A stretch of 6,667 bases of DNA, from NCBI GenBank assembly GCA_913051905.1, contig CAJXBY010000142.1:1-6667 (forward strand), in the 5' to 3' direction. This DNA comes from an uncultured Gammaproteobacteria bacterium. Lineage in GTDB: Bacteria; Pseudomonadota; Gammaproteobacteria; Arenicellales; UBA868. How positions within the stretch are numbered: the stretch's first letter is position 1; each line of letters begins with the position of its first letter. The position numbers were made by a program, and so were the translations under genes. Under the pieces are notes generated by a model, which did not search any database, was not told the origin of the DNA, and saw only the letters and a list, made by a program, of their open reading frames with translations. Below are positions 5,536 to 6,667 of the stretch, piece by piece.

Positions 5536-6261
5536 TTGGCCAAACTGGAAACAAAGGGATTGGTCAAGCGCTTCCGCGGTGCTGCCGTCGTCGACCAGGT
5601 GGACGTGGAAGTCAACAGCGGTGAGATCGTTGGGCTATTGGGACCCAACGGGGCCGGCAAGACCACTTGTTTCTATCTGATCTGCGGACTCGTCCGCCGC
5701 GACGCCGGCTCTGTTCTGCTCGACGGCGAGGAGATCGGCAAACTGCCGATGCACCAGCGGGCCCGGATGGGCATCGGCTACCTTCCTCAGGAACCCTCGA
5801 TCTTCCGGCGCCTCACAGTCGAAGACAACATTCTGGCCGTTCTAGAAGCACTGCCCGGTCTTGAAGCCAACCAGCGCCGTGAGCGTGCCGAGGTCATGAT
5901 GAGCGAATTTGGCATCGCCCATAAAAGAGACAGCAAAGGATACAGCCTCTCCGGCGGCGAACGCCGCCGCGTCGAAATCGCACGCGCCGTATCCCTGCAG
6001 CCGTCATTCATACTGCTGGACGAACCTTTTGCCGGGATAGATCCCATATCCGTCGGTGACATACAGCGCATAATTGCGCATCTTCGGGATATCGGTATCG
6101 GCGTTCTGATAACCGATCACAACGTGCGGGAAACGCTTGGTATCTGTGAACGGGCGTATATTCTCGCCCAGGGACAAGTACTCACCTCCGGTCCTGCCGA
6201 TCACATCCTGGCACACCCTGAAGTCAGATCCATCTATCTAGGAGATGAGTTCAAACTCTAG
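5536..6261 (+). CDS. lptB: LptB, cytoplasmic ATPase of the LPS exporter
   Basis: LptB is the ABC ATPase that pairs as a dimer with LptF and LptG and powers LPS extraction from the inner membrane. The 241 residues match the E. coli length. All ABC motifs are intact: Walker A GPNGAGKT (36-43), Q-loop Gln85 in [10 protein letters not shown] (81-90), signature LSGGERRR (138-145), Walker B FILLDEP with catalytic Glu163 (158-164), and the switch His195 in ITDHN. Phe90, which in E. coli LptB lies in the groove that binds the LptF/LptG coupling helices, is conserved. The C-terminal YLGDEFKL is also typical. The start is TTG at 5536, the only standard-type start in frame before the conserved N-terminal strand. 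No Shine-Dalgarno sequence is evident, so translation may depend on coupling to lptA, whose TAG lies 54 bases upstream in the same frame. LptF and LptG are not in the window, which is normal because they are usually encoded elsewhere. Confidence 0.97.
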   Translation: MAKLETKGLVKRFRGAAVVDQVDVEVNSGEIVGLLGPNGAGKTTCFYLICGLVRRDAGSVLLDGEEIGKLPMHQRARMGIGYLPQEPSIFRRLTVEDNILAVLEALPGLEANQRRERAEVMMSEFGIAHKRDSKGYSLSGGERRRVEIARAVSLQPSFILLDEPFAGIDPISVGDIQRIIAHLRDIGIGVLITDHNVRETLGICERAYILAQGQVLTSGPADHILAHPEVRSIYLGDEFKL

Positions 6262-6332
6262 CCTAATTCAAGGACAACACACTTCGGATAAATCACCCCC
6301 GCTCACCAGGCACCATCTACGCCTCCAGAACA

Positions 6333-6667
6333 GTGAAACAGGTCCTGCGACAACGGCCCGGCCAGCGCCTTCGCCTTACACATCAGATGCATCAGTCGAT
6401 CCACCTGCTGCAACTGTCGAGTGCCGATCTCGATCAGGAGATTCTTGAGGTGCTAGAGACTAATCCGTTACTGGAACTTGGAGAAGATCGTCTGCTCCCG
6501 CCGACACCATTCGAGCAGACTGACGCCCTCGAGACCGTCCAGCACGGAGCGACACTGCGTGAAGTGCTACTCGAGGAACTTTCGGGACATCGATTGAACA
6601 GTCTCGATCGCGGGATCGCCCAGGCCATCATCGGATCCATCGACGAACGGGGTTATCTCAGAGCGAG
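6333..6667 (+). CDS. rpoN: RNA polymerase sigma-54 factor RpoN, 3' part cut by window edge
   Basis: Sigma-54 directs RNA polymerase to -24/-12 promoters that need AAA+ activators. The first 111 residues are visible and the frame continues past the edge. The Gln/Leu-rich Region I, which inhibits open-complex formation until an activator acts, is clear: GQRLRLTHQM (10-19), IHLLQLSSADLDQEILEVLE (23-42) and TNPLLEL (43-49). The common MTPQLQQAI segment reads LTHQMHQSI here. Region II, usually an acidic linker of several tens of residues (about 70 in E. coli), is only about 25 residues (49-73). The core-binding region then starts at TLREVLLEEL (74-83), with RGIAQAIIGSIDERGYL (93-109). GTG at 6333 is chosen because VKQ aligns with the MKQ start of the family and no other standard start occurs in frame after the upstream TAA at 6264-6266. 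The 71 bases after lptB hold no gene and no obvious terminator. rpoN follows lptB in many gammaproteobacteria. Confidence 0.95.
   Translation, partial: MKQVLRQRPGQRLRLTHQMHQSIHLLQLSSADLDQEILEVLETNPLLELGEDRLLPPTPFEQTDALETVQHGATLREVLLEELSGHRLNSLDRGIAQAIIGSIDERGYLRA

Noticed and set aside
5190..5666. Minus strand open frame of 158 codons opposite the lptA end and lptB start
   Set aside because: Antisense to SH3 and Walker A coding sequence; no recognisable domain.
3793..6261. Recoding of TAG to an amino acid as a genome-wide code change
   Set aside because: No TAG occurs inside the conserved coding regions, including the 673-codon exporter frame, and the products end at sensible places for kdsD and lptB. 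Kept only as a question under findings.
6262..6332. Terminator or sigma-54 site between lptB and rpoN
   Set aside because: No stem followed by a T-run and no GG-N10-GC spaced pair that stood out.
6245..6448. + strand open frame of 67 codons overlapping the lptB end and rpoN start
   Set aside because: The overlapping frame from 6333 encodes a clear RpoN Region I, so this one is an out-of-frame shadow.

Overview
The window looks like chromosome of a Gram-negative gammaproteobacterium. On the + strand it carries the lipopolysaccharide (LPS) cluster kdsD-lptC-lptA-lptB-rpoN in the gammaproteobacterial order, and each product keeps recognisable family motifs. Base composition is moderately GC-rich by eye (not counted), with no obvious compositional break, and I saw no insertion sequence, CRISPR array, tRNA or rRNA. 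No species can be named from this sequence alone.

Layout. Positions 2-2020 (minus strand) hold the first 673 residues of a large RND/MMPL-type membrane exporter that runs off the left edge. Just upstream of it, 48 bases away and also on the minus strand, is a short, divergent DUF72 (YecE-like) protein (2069-2728). A 95-base divergent intergenic region with small palindromes (2729-2823) separates this pair from the + strand cluster: kdsD (2824-3795), lptC (3797-4246), lptA (4354-5481), lptB (5536-6261) and the first 111 codons of rpoN (6333-6667, cut by the right edge). No gene-free stretch exceeds about 110 bases.

How the genes work together. KdsD makes arabinose 5-phosphate, the precursor of the Kdo sugar of the LPS core. 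LptB is the ATPase that drives LPS extraction from the inner membrane, LptC is the membrane-anchored periplasmic adaptor, and LptA forms the periplasmic bridge to the outer membrane. RpoN (sigma-54) is a customary genomic neighbour rather than a pathway member.

Departures from the usual cluster. (1) LptA carries a long C-terminal extension with two tandem bacterial SH3-like domains, suggesting a bridge that may hold on to the cell wall. (2) LptC is about 40 residues short, yet its reading frame stays open past the amber stop until a TGA that overlaps the lptA start codon. (3) kdsC, normally between kdsD and lptC, is absent. (4) All four complete + strand genes end in TAG, and lptA and lptB lie in one frame separated by a single TAG. 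(5) Most genes use GTG or TTG starts without a clear Shine-Dalgarno sequence. (6) The acidic Region II of RpoN is very short. The LptA-SH3 fusion together with the short LptC is the most interesting part of the window.
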